A DNA stretch of 64,000 bases. Origin: Microbulbifer agarilyticus. GTDB taxonomy: Bacteria; Pseudomonadota; Gammaproteobacteria; Pseudomonadales; Cellvibrionaceae. The notes below the pieces were generated by a model. It saw only the letters and a list, made by a program, of their open reading frames with translations. It made no database searches and was not told the origin of the DNA. The stretch is from positions 806,001-870,000 of the forward strand of contig NZ_JAHVKO010000001.1 in assembly GCF_019800665.1 (NCBI RefSeq), written 5' to 3'. Below, one piece after another: positions 19,301-27,626 of this stretch. The translations under genes and the position numbers were made by a program. The first letter of the stretch is position 1. Each line of letters begins with the position of its first letter.

Positions 19301-19862
19301 CTTGCCCGAGCTTGGGCAGGTACATCAGCGCTGGTTCCGCCACGCAGGTACCGTTGCCCATGAAACCCTGGCGACACTCACCGAAGCACCGCAACGCTTG
19401 CAACGCCCCGCGCCTGAACTGATTAGCGAGTTGCGACCGCTGTGGCAATTGCGGCTCTCGGAGGCTGGCTTAAGCGGACGCAACCTCGAAAACGCGGCCG
19501 AAAAAGTTGAACAGGCGATCGCCCGCACACTCAATTGTGAGACCGGCCGCTGGTTACTCGACGCAAATCATCGAGAATCTGCCGCAGAGCTGGAGATTCA
19601 CACCGGCGGTGGCCAGCTGCGCCGCAATATCATTGATCGTACTTTTATCGATGCCGAAGGCAGCCGCTGGATCGTCGATTACAAGACCGCAGAACCGAGT
19701 GCCGGCGAAGCGCCGTCAGACTTTATTGCCGCGCAACTGGAGCAATACCGCTATCAGCTGGATCGCTACCGACGCCTGTTCTACCAGCGCGGCGAAACAT
19801 CCATACGCTGTGCGCTGTACTTCCCTCTGCTGCAAACACTGGCGGAACTACCACCGGAGTAA
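16371..19862 (+). CDS. AddA-like UvrD/RecB family helicase-nuclease
   Basis: A 1163-residue SF1A helicase with a C-terminal nuclease. Visible motifs are Walker A SAPAGSGKTGLL (about 26), the DEFQDTSQLQ box (about 420), VMTIHKSKGLEFDHV (about 782), RLLYVGCTRA (about 860) and a RecB-type nuclease motif WIVDYKTAEP (about 1100). Together with the AddB-like gene it should form a dual-nuclease end-resection machine like AddAB. ATG 16371 overlaps the upstream stop by four bases; an upstream GTG at 16338 is less likely. A GC hairpin without a T-run lies at 19885-19903. Confidence 0.88.
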   Translation: MTSTTPVDARQREQALDITQSYAVSAPAGSGKTGLLTQRLLKLLAACKQPEEVLAITFTRKAAGEMRERLLDALLDARDNPEPDNPHAKITWQLAKNLLAHDQTHQWHLLESPQRLRIQTIDGLCRNIASQLPVDSGLGAPGEPLEQPAIAYEKAIANLLPKLEQEPLDQDLGELLLHLDNNLPEVTGLLQTLLEKREQWLEPLLAVHQEQAEDYFTFVINELIEGQLAALKAGLGTRLGELIELADYAGTNLSKDKPEHPISQLAGIAGVPSCDAEGLQQWLALAELLVTGTGTYRKSVTKTIGFPAADKKSPNAEKAKEQKARITALLASLADDETLLQQIAEVRTLPGGMDDGQWQILRSMARILPLLVAELKLVFQQIGGTDFTEVAQAALAALGSSDDPSEVALKLDVQIQHILVDEFQDTSQLQLELLQKLTAGWEPQDGRSLFIVGDGMQSCYGFRNANVGIFLDARNEGIGELPLVPLNLQVNFRSSTAVVDWVNSTFARAFPSKDNISRGAVRYLESVAFKPRSWEGEPVTFYGCIDDNERLLEAEKTLQIVQDLQVQSPSASIAILVRNKKHLQQILPELTRAGIPYQAQDLSPLASKMVVLDLLSLTRALQDPSDRISWLSVLRAPWCGLTLPDLHALANATAKTDILADDAKSRDPRDPKNAPLLNTLHSGQTVAGLSEDGAQRLQRSLPVILEAWQQRGRKPLRVWIEGLWLALGGPASVADKQELSNAADFFQLLEKYDQGGGIGDWPAFEQALEKLFARPAQQANVQVMTIHKSKGLEFDHVIIPGLDKSGGAGGSDQLLRWCSWLNAEADNRFLLAPKSPRSGKDPLYAYVKHDNSERERLEGTRLLYVGCTRAIHSLYLLANVKSSDKKNEDYKAPTPASLLASLWPTLSEQDGSNWCHWLESPEPVADADATDHSYLLQLPLGWQPSAYPHGNLLARYRVASTQATPGEDAQDAEEERNLPELGQVHQRWFRHAGTVAHETLATLTEAPQRLQRPAPELISELRPLWQLRLSEAGLSGRNLENAAEKVEQAIARTLNCETGRWLLDANHRESAAELEIHTGGGQLRRNIIDRTFIDAEGSRWIVDYKTAEPSAGEAPSDFIAAQLEQYRYQLDRYRRLFYQRGETSIRCALYFPLLQTLAELPPE

Positions 19863-20165
19863 GGCTAAAAGCTCAGCCTGGAACCGGCCCTGAATGGGGC
19901 CGGACCGACGACCATTCCCGTCCTGGCGCCCGCGCACGCACCATCCTACCCAAATACTGGCAGCCACACGACTGAGCAAACTCATCCCCTGCAGCGCACC
20001 AAGACTAGATAAATTTTGCGCACACATTAGAAACTCGTGACAGCTAAAACTGTTTCAAATGAAACCCTAGCCCTACCACCAGTCACTAGGTAGCATTACT
20101 GCCCCGCAGCTCTGTGCTGTGGGCAAGGACGCGACCAAATTATCTAAATAAGTAGTGATTTAACC
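19863..20165 (+). other. Intergenic region upstream of DAHP synthase
   Basis: This 303-base stretch holds no credible gene. It contains a GC hairpin just after the helicase gene (CCGGCCC/GGGGCCGG, 19885-19903) that may end upstream transcription. It also contains a GTTTCA-AA-TGAAAC inverted repeat (20052-20065) and a nine-pair hairpin with one bulge (20101-20124), with no T-run. I found no leader peptide rich in aromatic codons; the only short frame is Met-Lys-Pro. Confidence 0.6.
20052..20065 (+). promoter_or_regulatory. Inverted repeat, possible operator of DAHP synthase gene
   Basis: GTTTCAAATGAAAC has perfect six-base arms around AA and lies about 100 bases before the DAHP synthase ATG. 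It does not match the TGTAAA-N6-TTTACA box seen beside phhA. Confidence 0.3.
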
Positions 20166-21239
20166 ATGACCACGCAGCAGTTCGACGACCTTAACGTCGT
20201 CTCCCAGGACATCCTGATTACACCGGAAGCGCTGAAATCAGAACTGCCCGTTAGTGAGGCAGCTGAAGCTTCTGTGGCCGCCGGCCGTGCCGCCGTGCGC
20301 GATATTCTCGACCGCAAAGACCACCGCCTGATGGTTGTGATCGGCCCCTGTTCCGTTCACGACGTCGATGCGGCCATCGATTATGCCAAGCGCCTGAAGG
20401 CGCTAGCCGATAAGGTCTCCGACACCCTGCTGATCGTGATGCGTGTGTATTTTGAAAAGCCCCGTACCACCGTGGGCTGGAAAGGATTGATTAACGATCC
20501 GCACCTGGACGATTCCTTCAAGATTGAAGACGGCCTGCACATTGGCCGCAAGCTTCTGTTGGATGTTGCCGAGCTGGGCCTGCCAACCTCCACTGAGGCA
20601 CTGGACCCGATCTCTCCGCAGTACCTGCAGGATCTGATTTCCTGGTCTGCGATCGGTGCCCGTACCACCGAATCCCAGACACACCGCGAAATGGCCAGTG
20701 GTCTCTCTTCCGCAGTGGGCTTTAAAAACGGTACCGACGGCAGCCTGGAAGTGGCAATCAATGCACTTCAGTCCACCGCCAACCCACACCGCTTCCTGGG
20801 TATTAATAAAGAAGGCCAGGTTGCCATCATCCACACCGCCGGCAACAAGTACGGCCACGTGGTGCTTCGCGGTGGTAATGACAAGCCGAACTACGACTCA
20901 GTGAGCGTGGCAGTTTGTGAGAAAGAGCTTGAGGCAGCAGGCCTTGTACCCAATATCATGGTGGACTGCAGCCACGCCAACTCCAACAAGAACCACGAAT
21001 TGCAGCCGCTAGTGGTGGACAACGTGACCCACCAGATTCTGGATGGCAACAAGTCCATTATCGGCATCATGGTGGAAAGTAACCTGAAAGCTGGCAACCA
21101 GAAGATCAACAAAGATCGCAGCAAGATGGAATACGGCGTATCCGTTACCGATAAGTGCATCGACTGGGAAACCACCGAATCCCTGCTGCTCGGTATGGCC
21201 GAGCAGCTGCGCGAACCGCTTCAGGCCCGCAAAGGCTAA
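20166..21239 (+). CDS. 3-deoxy-7-phosphoheptulonate (DAHP) synthase, AroG/F/H type
   Basis: A 357-residue type I DAHP synthase, the first enzyme of the shikimate pathway, joining phosphoenolpyruvate and erythrose 4-phosphate. Key parts are VVIGPCSVHD (metal-binding Cys), VMRVYFEKPRTTVGWKGLINDP (PEP site, cited by its KPRTTVGWKG core), GARTTESQTHREMASGLS and MVDCSHANSNK (metal His). It cannot be assigned to the Phe-, Tyr- or Trp-sensitive isozyme from sequence alone. The Shine-Dalgarno is weak. It is a single-gene unit with its own terminator. Confidence 0.95.
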   Translation: MTTQQFDDLNVVSQDILITPEALKSELPVSEAAEASVAAGRAAVRDILDRKDHRLMVVIGPCSVHDVDAAIDYAKRLKALADKVSDTLLIVMRVYFEKPRTTVGWKGLINDPHLDDSFKIEDGLHIGRKLLLDVAELGLPTSTEALDPISPQYLQDLISWSAIGARTTESQTHREMASGLSSAVGFKNGTDGSLEVAINALQSTANPHRFLGINKEGQVAIIHTAGNKYGHVVLRGGNDKPNYDSVSVAVCEKELEAAGLVPNIMVDCSHANSNKNHELQPLVVDNVTHQILDGNKSIIGIMVESNLKAGNQKINKDRSKMEYGVSVTDKCIDWETTESLLLGMAEQLREPLQARKG

Positions 21240-21258
21240 ACAGTTTCACGCTTATTAC

Positions 21259-21284
21259 AGGCCGGCTTTGCCGGCCTTTTTTTT
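21259..21284 (+). terminator. Rho-independent terminator after DAHP synthase gene
   Basis: The stem AGGCCGGC/GCCGGCCT (21259-21277) with a TTT loop is followed by eight T. Confidence 0.9.
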
Positions 21285-21435
21285 GCCCGCCCAAAGTCAC
21301 TTCACTCTTCTCCCCTCCCACACGCCACCCGATGCGTATATGTGCCAGCGCGTATCCGAGCATGCCCGGAATTCTATCTACACTACTTGGATAGTAACCA
21401 AATCCACTGCGCGTACTAGGCAACAGGAGCCGACA

Positions 21436-21819
21436 ATGACTGACGCACAGAGAATGAAATATCTGAAGATCGCCCTTGTCGTCCTTGGCATCTTCTTTAT
21501 CTTCGGGATCTACATCATGATGATGTGGGTATGGCCGTCGGGCTGGGGCTGGACGCCGCGGCAGCCGGAATACGAGCAGATGATTATGGGGCTCTACGCA
21601 ACGCTCGGCGTATTCCTGATCAGGGCGGCAAAAAACCCCATGGAAAACCTTAGCCTTATCTGGTTTACCATTTGGTCCAGCATCGTGCACGGCGCCATCA
21701 TGCTGGTGCAGGCCTTGGTAGACGAGACCGAACGGGCAAACTTACTGGGTGATGTACCGGCACTGTTTCTGGTGGCTGTCGTGCTCTGGTATCTCATGCC
21801 CAAGCGACATTCACACTAG
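21436..21819 (+). CDS. Small four-helix membrane protein (DUF6632-like)
   Basis: A 127-residue protein with about four membrane helices (about 9-30, 49-65, 70-92 and 103-120) and short charged loops. ATG 21436 has AGGAG at 21425-21429; the frame is open upstream to 21268 but without a ribosome site. The loop RAAKNPMENLSLIWFTIWSSIVHGAIM resembles the small membrane family DUF6632; this is from memory and uncertain. Function is unknown. It lies alone, converging on the symporter gene seven bases away. Confidence 0.7.
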   Translation: MTDAQRMKYLKIALVVLGIFFIFGIYIMMMWVWPSGWGWTPRQPEYEQMIMGLYATLGVFLIRAAKNPMENLSLIWFTIWSSIVHGAIMLVQALVDETERANLLGDVPALFLVAVVLWYLMPKRHSH

Positions 21820-21825
21820 CGCACC

Positions 21826-23463
21826 CTATTCCAACCAGCGCAGCAGAACGAACAGGCAGAGAAACCATACAAGGAGCCAGGCACTGCGGCGATACCAGTT
21901 AACCTTGGCCTCCGTGCGCAAGTGGTGACGTATTGCCTGTTCGTATAAATCCGGCTCACCTTCAGCTGCTGCCGCTTCACTTTTCTGCTTGTTGCTGGTC
22001 AAGAAAGAGGCCACCACTGCCGCAACAACCGTCACGAAAAAGCCAATCACATTCCACCACAGCCAGGAAATTTCCGGCATAGTCAGCCAACATATGCCAT
22101 TTACCGCCACCCCGAGTGACAGCCCAACAATGACCTGCGGTCCCGCTACACGCTGCACCAAAAAGCCCAATATGAACACCGCCAGAATTGGCCCATTCGC
22201 CAGCGAACCGACTTTGTTGATTGCTTCCAACACCGTAGGCGCAATATCGGCCACGTAAAACGCCATTACCAGCGTAACAACGCCCCAGACCGCAGTTATG
22301 CCCCGCGAATACACCAACTCTTTTCGTGCCGTCCAATGCCCACGGTGGAACCGCCGAACATAATCTTCCATAGTCGTGGCACTTAATGAGTTCAGCACCG
22401 AATCGAGAGACGACATCGCAGCGGCAAACAACGCCACCAGACTCAGCCCTACCAACCCAACGGGTAACGCGTTGATCATATAGAGCGGTACAGCGAGATT
22501 GTATTGAGGCCCCTGCCCGGTCGCCGGCAATGCTGAGACGAATGCCGGGTGTTGTGCGGCGTACACGCCGATACCCACGCCGACCAGGCAGTACAGAAAC
22601 ACCAGAGGGAAACGCAACACGCCATTGATCAGCAGTGCATAATTGGTGGCATCAATATTCCGGGTACTGAGTTGCCTCTGCACCTGGCTCTGATCGCAAC
22701 CGTAATACGAAACATACAGAAAAAGTCCACCAAACAGCATTGGCCAAAACGCGAACGTCTTGCCATCTCCAAAACCGTGGTGCGCAAAGTCGAGCGTGAT
22801 TTTCCGCTCACTGTCGAAGGCCTGCCACATCGCATCCATCCCTCCGGCGGCGGTCGTCAGCGAAACCAGAACCACCAGTAGCATGATTGCGAGAATGAGC
22901 AACTGCAATACATCGGAATAGATAACGCCACGAATCCCGCCCATCACGTCATATACCACCGTAAAGGCTCCGAGTAGCAACACCGAAGCAAAAAAGCCCA
23001 ACCCGGTAATCAAATCGATCACCAGCGCAATGCTGTAGACGGTAACGGCAGTAGCAAACGCGCGAACGAATAGAAACAGTCCGCTGAGAGTTAGGCGGGT
23101 GGCAAGATCAAAGCGCTGTTCGAGATAGGCATAGACAGATACGAGATTGAGGTGGCGAAACAGCGGCATCACGAACAGAATCAACACCACCATGGCCAAG
23201 GGCACTGCCAATTCGTATTGCAGCCACAGCAGGCCACCGCCCGCGGTAAACGCAACAAAAGCCGGCGCACCGAGGATGCTGTTGGTAGAGCACTGGGTGG
23301 CCATGATTGACAGGCCTACCGGCCAAGGACCCAGGTTACGCCCCGCCACATAGTAATCTTCCCGGCTGTCCTGGTGCCGCGACAACCAGTAAGCCATGGC
23401 CAGCAGGCCAATGCAGTAAGCGGCGATAATCCCCCAATCAATCCCTGATATGTGCTGCGTCAT
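21826..23463 (-). CDS. Sodium:solute symporter (SSS family)
   Basis: A 545-residue inner membrane protein with about thirteen hydrophobic segments. The opening ISGIDWGIIAAYCIGLLAMAYWLSRHQ, then DYYVAGRNLGPWPVGLSIMAT and the Na-site region SLDSVLNSLSATTMEDYVRR, place it in the SSS family near the SGLT/sodium-sugar and uncharacterised solute branch. The substrate could be a sugar, sialic acid or other organic solute; no neighbouring catabolic gene helps. No clear Shine-Dalgarno precedes the ATG. Confidence 0.88.
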   Translation of the reverse strand: MTQHISGIDWGIIAAYCIGLLAMAYWLSRHQDSREDYYVAGRNLGPWPVGLSIMATQCSTNSILGAPAFVAFTAGGGLLWLQYELAVPLAMVVLILFVMPLFRHLNLVSVYAYLEQRFDLATRLTLSGLFLFVRAFATAVTVYSIALVIDLITGLGFFASVLLLGAFTVVYDVMGGIRGVIYSDVLQLLILAIMLLVVLVSLTTAAGGMDAMWQAFDSERKITLDFAHHGFGDGKTFAFWPMLFGGLFLYVSYYGCDQSQVQRQLSTRNIDATNYALLINGVLRFPLVFLYCLVGVGIGVYAAQHPAFVSALPATGQGPQYNLAVPLYMINALPVGLVGLSLVALFAAAMSSLDSVLNSLSATTMEDYVRRFHRGHWTARKELVYSRGITAVWGVVTLVMAFYVADIAPTVLEAINKVGSLANGPILAVFILGFLVQRVAGPQVIVGLSLGVAVNGICWLTMPEISWLWWNVIGFFVTVVAAVVASFLTSNKQKSEAAAAEGEPDLYEQAIRHHLRTEAKVNWYRRSAWLLVWFLCLFVLLRWLE

Positions 23464-23469
23464 TGCTGT

Positions 23470-23504
23470 GTACTTTGGTTGCGTACTTTGTACTGTTGTA
23501 CTGT
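23470..23504 (+). repeat. Short simple repeats upstream of the symporter gene
   Basis: GTACTTTG occurs at 23470-23477 and 23483-23490, and TGTACTGT occurs twice in tandem at 23489-23504. They lie in the 95-base gap between the symporter and tpm genes, upstream of the symporter start on the minus strand. Confidence 0.6.
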
Positions 23505-23558
23505 TGTTCTTTTGTTATTTGGGTGGAAACTCCTTGATCACCCGGTTTCATGACGCCG

Positions 23559-24191
23559 CTACCTCAGCAGCCAAACGACCTCGTGGGCCGGCACCTTGCC
23601 CTTCAAGCCGCCATCTATTTCGGCAGAACCCAGCTGCTCCGTCTTGTAGGCGCTGTCATAAAGCCGGTGAACCTCGGCAGCATCCACACAAAATGGCGGC
23701 CCTGGTAATTGGCTCTGGTCGTAATCAATCGCCAGCAACAGCTGATCAGCACCTTCGGTAAGCGCGATCAGGTGCGCCGCGTAGGCTGTGCGCATTGTCT
23801 CCGGCAGCGCTACCAGCGCGGCGCGATCGTACACCGCATCGATGAAACCCAGCGCATCGCGCGTCAGTTCGAAAAAATCCCCTACGAAGACCTCCAGCTG
23901 CCCCGCACTGTAGAGCTTTGCATTACCCACTTTAGTGACCTGCGGTTCCGCACCAAGCTGCGCAAACAGCTGCTGGATTGCCAGCTCACTCAACTCTGCG
24001 CCAACAACGCGGTAGCCGTGTTGTAGCAACCAGGCGATATCCAGTGTTTTGCCGCACAGCGGCAGAAAAACGCGAGCACCGGCCGATAACTCCAGTGCAT
24101 CCAGATACTCAACCAGTAACGGATGCGCATCCGGGTTGTGGAAGCCAATTTCGTTTTTGTGCCATTTATCCAGCCAGAATTTGTGTTCCAT
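23559..24191 (-). CDS. tpm: Thiopurine S-methyltransferase
   Basis: A 210-residue SAM-dependent methyltransferase. The bacterial TPMT hallmarks are present: FWLDKWHKNEIGFHNPDAHP at the N-terminus, VFLPLCGKTLDIAWLL as SAM motif I, VGAELSELAIQQLF, and FIDAVYDRAALVALP. Bacterial enzymes methylate thiols and selenium or tellurium compounds; the natural substrate is unsettled. It is divergent from hrpB, with 87 bases between the starts. Confidence 0.93.
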   Translation of the reverse strand: MEHKFWLDKWHKNEIGFHNPDAHPLLVEYLDALELSAGARVFLPLCGKTLDIAWLLQHGYRVVGAELSELAIQQLFAQLGAEPQVTKVGNAKLYSAGQLEVFVGDFFELTRDALGFIDAVYDRAALVALPETMRTAYAAHLIALTEGADQLLLAIDYDQSQLPGPPFCVDAAEVHRLYDSAYKTEQLGSAEIDGGLKGKVPAHEVVWLLR

Positions 24192-24278
24192 ATACCTCGC
24201 CCTCGCAGATATTACACCTGTGACGCCAATGATTCGGGCCTAGCCGCACCGCGCCTTTTGCCCGGTATAATACCAGCT

Positions 24279-26822
24279 ATGTCTGAGTTACCTATCCACG
24301 AGGTGTTGCCCCAACTGCGTGACCGCCTCAATCAAGCCAACAATGTCGTTCTGCAGGCGCCTCCCGGTGCCGGCAAGACCACCGCGGTGCCACTGGCACT
24401 GCTCGATAGCCCGTGGCTTGAGGGCCGCAGAATCATCATGCTGGAGCCCCGGCGCCTGGCGGCCCGGTCCGCTGCCGCCCGTATGGCCGAGCTGCTTGGT
24501 GAGCCGGTGGGTAAAACCGTCGGGTATCAGATTCGCGCCGAGCGCAAATACGGCCGCGATACGCGCATCCTCGTGGTGACCGAAGGGATTCTCACCCGCC
24601 TGCTGCAATCCGACCCCGAGCTCACCGGTACCGCACTGGTCATTTTCGACGAATTCCATGAACGCAATCTGCAGGGTGACCTTGCACTGGCACTGTGCTT
24701 ACAGTCTCAGGAGGTATTGCGAGAAGATTTAAAGCTGCTGGTGATGTCGGCAACGCTTGATACGGAAGCCGTCGCCGGCCTGCTCGATAAGGCCCCGGTG
24801 ATTACCAGCGAAGGCCGCGCCTTCCCGGTCGATATTGAGTACCTCCCCCACCAGCAGGTACCTGAGAACATCCGCCAATTGCCAACAACGGTGGCACGCA
24901 GAGTGAACGAGCTGCTGGCGCAGCAAGATGGAAGCGTGCTCGTGTTTCTGCCTGGGGTTGGCGAAATACGCCAGGTAGAAAGTTCACTTCGGGAATCTCT
25001 CGGCAATCAGCCAGACGTAGTAATCGCGCCGCTTTATGGCGACCTTAAAAAAGAGCAGCAGGACGCCGCCATCGCGCCCTGCCCCGATGGCGAGCGCAAA
25101 GTTGTGCTCGCCACCAATGTTGCCGAGACCTCCCTAACCATCGAAGGTATCCGTGTTGTGGTGGATGCGGGGCTTATGCGGGAATCGCGCTTCGATCCCA
25201 ATACGGGCATGAATCGACTGGTAACCACACAGATATCCCAGGCCTCTGCTACCCAGCGCACCGGCCGTGCCGGACGACTCAGCGAAGGATATTGCCTGCG
25301 CCTGTGGAGCGAATCCACACAACGGGGCATGGCGAAAAAGAACAGTCCGGAAATACTGTTAAGTGACCTGGCCCCGGTGATGCTCGAGCTGGCCCAGTGG
25401 GGCGTGAGCGAACCGAGTGAACTGCGCTGGCTAGATCTGCCACCACCGGGACCCACCGCACAGGCACAGGAACTACTGATTGAATTGGGGGCGCTCGACA
25501 CGCAATTGCGGATTACCCCGCACGGGCAGCAAATACTGCAGCTCGGCACCCACCCCCGACTGGCGCACATGATGTTGCGCAGCGTGGAACTGGGCCTGCA
25601 GGAGTCGGCCACCCTGCTCGCCGCACTCTTATCCGAGCGCGATATCTTCCGCGGGGATCAGCGCTGGGATAGAGACATCCACAAACGCATGGAAGTATTG
25701 CTCGGACGCACCAAAAACAGCCGCGCCGACTTCGCTTCGATTCAACGCATCCGCCAACAGGCGAAGACCTGGCGCAGCCAACTGACGACGAGCGATACCA
25801 CTTCAGCGGTAATCGCGGATGCCCGCGACGCTACCGGTGTTTTACTGGGTCTCGCCTATCCCGACAGAATTGCAAAAAATCGACACGACCGCGAACGACG
25901 TTTCCTACTTTCGAACGGGCGCGGCGCCCACTTCTCCCATGACGACGATCTGACCCAAGAAGCATTTCTCGTCGTTGCGGATCTTGACGGCCAGGGGCGC
26001 GACGCGCGCATTCAACTGGCAGCGCGCATTGATAGAGAACTTCTGCACGAGTACTTTTCCGGGCTTATTGAGCAGCGAGAGGCTGTGCGTTGGGATACTA
26101 GTGCTGGCCGCGCTATCGCAAGCAATCAGACCCTACTTGGCAAGCTGATACTGGAGGAAAAGCCCGCGCAGGATATTTTTCCCGAGCTGATCAGCCGGGC
26201 ATTGCTCGATGCCATTCGCCAGGGTGGCTTGCGACTGCTGCCATGGACGAAAGAGTCGGAGAACCTGCTGGAACGCGTGCGCTTTCTTTACCGCGAGCGG
26301 GAACAATATGCCGACTTATTGGATGGGCTTGCATTGCCCGAATGGAGCGAAACCACCCTACTTGAATCCCTTGAGTCGTGGCTGCTCCCGCACCTGAATG
26401 GCTTCAGCAAATTGGACCAGCTGAAGCAGCTGGATCTCAAAAGCATTCTGCTTGCACAACTTGAGTGGTCAACACAGCAACAACTCGATGCATTGGCACC
26501 GAGCCACATTCAAGTGCCCAGCGGCTCCCGTATCGCCATTGACTATGGAGAAACACCGCCAGTCTTACCCGTTCGCTTACAAGAGATGTTTGGCCTCGGG
26601 CAAACCCCGACGATTATTAACGGCCGCTACCCACTGATGATTCACCTACTGTCCCCGGCACGGCGCCCGGTGCAGGTTACGCGCGACCTGGCGAGCTTCT
26701 GGAAAAATACGTATCAGGAAGTGAAAAAGGAATTGCGCATTAAGTATCAGAAACACTTCTGGCCCGATGACCCCACCACGGCGCAAGCGACCAGTAAAAC
26801 CAAAAAGCGGATGAATGGTTAG
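24279..26822 (+). CDS. hrpB: ATP-dependent helicase HrpB (DEAH-box)
   Basis: An 847-residue DExH-box helicase. Visible motifs are Walker A QAPPGAGKTTAVPLALL, DEFHERN (DEAH-box variant), VMSATLDT, ATNVAETSLTIEGI and QRTGRAGR, followed by the helicase-associated and HrpB C-terminal domains. ATG 24279 (MSELPIHEVLPQLRDRL) fits the family; the frame is open further upstream, but that part overlaps tpm on the other strand. The cellular role of HrpB is poorly known; RNA remodelling is likely. Confidence 0.94.
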   Translation: MSELPIHEVLPQLRDRLNQANNVVLQAPPGAGKTTAVPLALLDSPWLEGRRIIMLEPRRLAARSAAARMAELLGEPVGKTVGYQIRAERKYGRDTRILVVTEGILTRLLQSDPELTGTALVIFDEFHERNLQGDLALALCLQSQEVLREDLKLLVMSATLDTEAVAGLLDKAPVITSEGRAFPVDIEYLPHQQVPENIRQLPTTVARRVNELLAQQDGSVLVFLPGVGEIRQVESSLRESLGNQPDVVIAPLYGDLKKEQQDAAIAPCPDGERKVVLATNVAETSLTIEGIRVVVDAGLMRESRFDPNTGMNRLVTTQISQASATQRTGRAGRLSEGYCLRLWSESTQRGMAKKNSPEILLSDLAPVMLELAQWGVSEPSELRWLDLPPPGPTAQAQELLIELGALDTQLRITPHGQQILQLGTHPRLAHMMLRSVELGLQESATLLAALLSERDIFRGDQRWDRDIHKRMEVLLGRTKNSRADFASIQRIRQQAKTWRSQLTTSDTTSAVIADARDATGVLLGLAYPDRIAKNRHDRERRFLLSNGRGAHFSHDDDLTQEAFLVVADLDGQGRDARIQLAARIDRELLHEYFSGLIEQREAVRWDTSAGRAIASNQTLLGKLILEEKPAQDIFPELISRALLDAIRQGGLRLLPWTKESENLLERVRFLYREREQYADLLDGLALPEWSETTLLESLESWLLPHLNGFSKLDQLKQLDLKSILLAQLEWSTQQQLDALAPSHIQVPSGSRIAIDYGETPPVLPVRLQEMFGLGQTPTIINGRYPLMIHLLSPARRPVQVTRDLASFWKNTYQEVKKELRIKYQKHFWPDDPTTAQATSKTKKRMNG

Positions 26823-26846
26823 ACCGCGGGTACATCGTACAGACAT

Positions 26847-26876
26847 AAAAAAACGCGGCTCGAGCCGCGTTTTTTG
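26847..26876. terminator. Bidirectional terminator between hrpB and nfuA
   Basis: ACGCGGCTCGAGCCGCGT (26853-26870) is a perfect palindrome flanked by an A-run on the left and a T-run on the right, so it can end transcription from both converging genes. Confidence 0.9.
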
Positions 26877-26901
26877 TCTCTGCTTGCAGGGTCAAGCAGG
26901 A

Positions 26902-27504
26902 TCAGTAGTAAGCCTGTGATTTGTCAGAGTGGTCGGTAATATCCTTCACACCCTCAAGCTCCGGCACTTTTTCTTTCAGGGTCTTCTCGACACCCTCTTT
27001 CAGGGTCATGTCGACCATGCCACAACCCTGGCAACCGCCACCAAACTTCAGTACCGCAAACATGTCTTCGGTAACTTCAACCAGACTCACCTGACCACCG
27101 TGGGAAGCCAGACCGGGGTTTATCTCACTGTACAGCACGTAGTTGATGCGATCTTCGATCGGGCTGTCATCGGTAACCTTGGGCATGCGGGAATTGGGTG
27201 CACGAATGGTCAGCTGACCACCCATCTTGTCCGCCGAGTAATCAACGCGAGCCTCATCCAGATACGGCACGCTGCGGCCTTCAAAGAACGCTTTGAAGCC
27301 ATCCAGCTGCATTTCCAGGTCGCCCTCTTTTTCTTCACCGGGGCGGCTGTAGGCGATACAGGTTTCCGCGTTCGGGGTACCCGGGTTGGAGACAAACATA
27401 CGGATAGCGATACCCTCACAGTCCTGCTTGGACAGGAGGTCCCGCAGGTACTCCTGGGCAGACTCGGTGATGGTAACGTTCAATTCTGACGACTGTTCTG
27501 ACAT
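26902..27504 (-). CDS. nfuA: Fe-S biogenesis protein NfuA
   Basis: A 200-residue protein with an N-terminal degenerate A-type scaffold domain and a C-terminal Nfu domain with the cluster-binding CxxC ([19 protein letters not shown]). NfuA delivers [4Fe-4S] clusters to apo-proteins, especially under oxidative stress. The start is the ATG of [13 protein letters not shown] at 27504, preceded by GAGAAGG; an in-frame extension of four residues is possible. It is a single-gene unit. Confidence 0.95.
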   Translation of the reverse strand: MSEQSSELNVTITESAQEYLRDLLSKQDCEGIAIRMFVSNPGTPNAETCIAYSRPGEEKEGDLEMQLDGFKAFFEGRSVPYLDEARVDYSADKMGGQLTIRAPNSRMPKVTDDSPIEDRINYVLYSEINPGLASHGGQVSLVEVTEDMFAVLKFGGGCQGCGMVDMTLKEGVEKTLKEKVPELEGVKDITDHSDKSQAYY

Positions 27505-27626
27505 AGACCTTCTCAAATCTCAGGGCTTGCAATGGCCGGCACGGAATAACCGAGCTCTATGGTCGGGTATTCTACGCGCTAATCCCCGCAAGTAAAGTCG
27601 ACCACAAAGGGCATCCCCGGCCGCAG

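Noticed and set aside
19980..20165. Possible attenuator leader peptide before DAHP synthase
   Set aside because: The only ATG frame reads Met-Lys-Pro then stop, and the hairpin has no T-run, so a classic attenuator is not supported.
21241..21435. Extension of the small membrane protein to a start at 21268
   Set aside because: The region overlaps the terminator of the DAHP synthase gene, and AGGAG is only found before ATG 21436.
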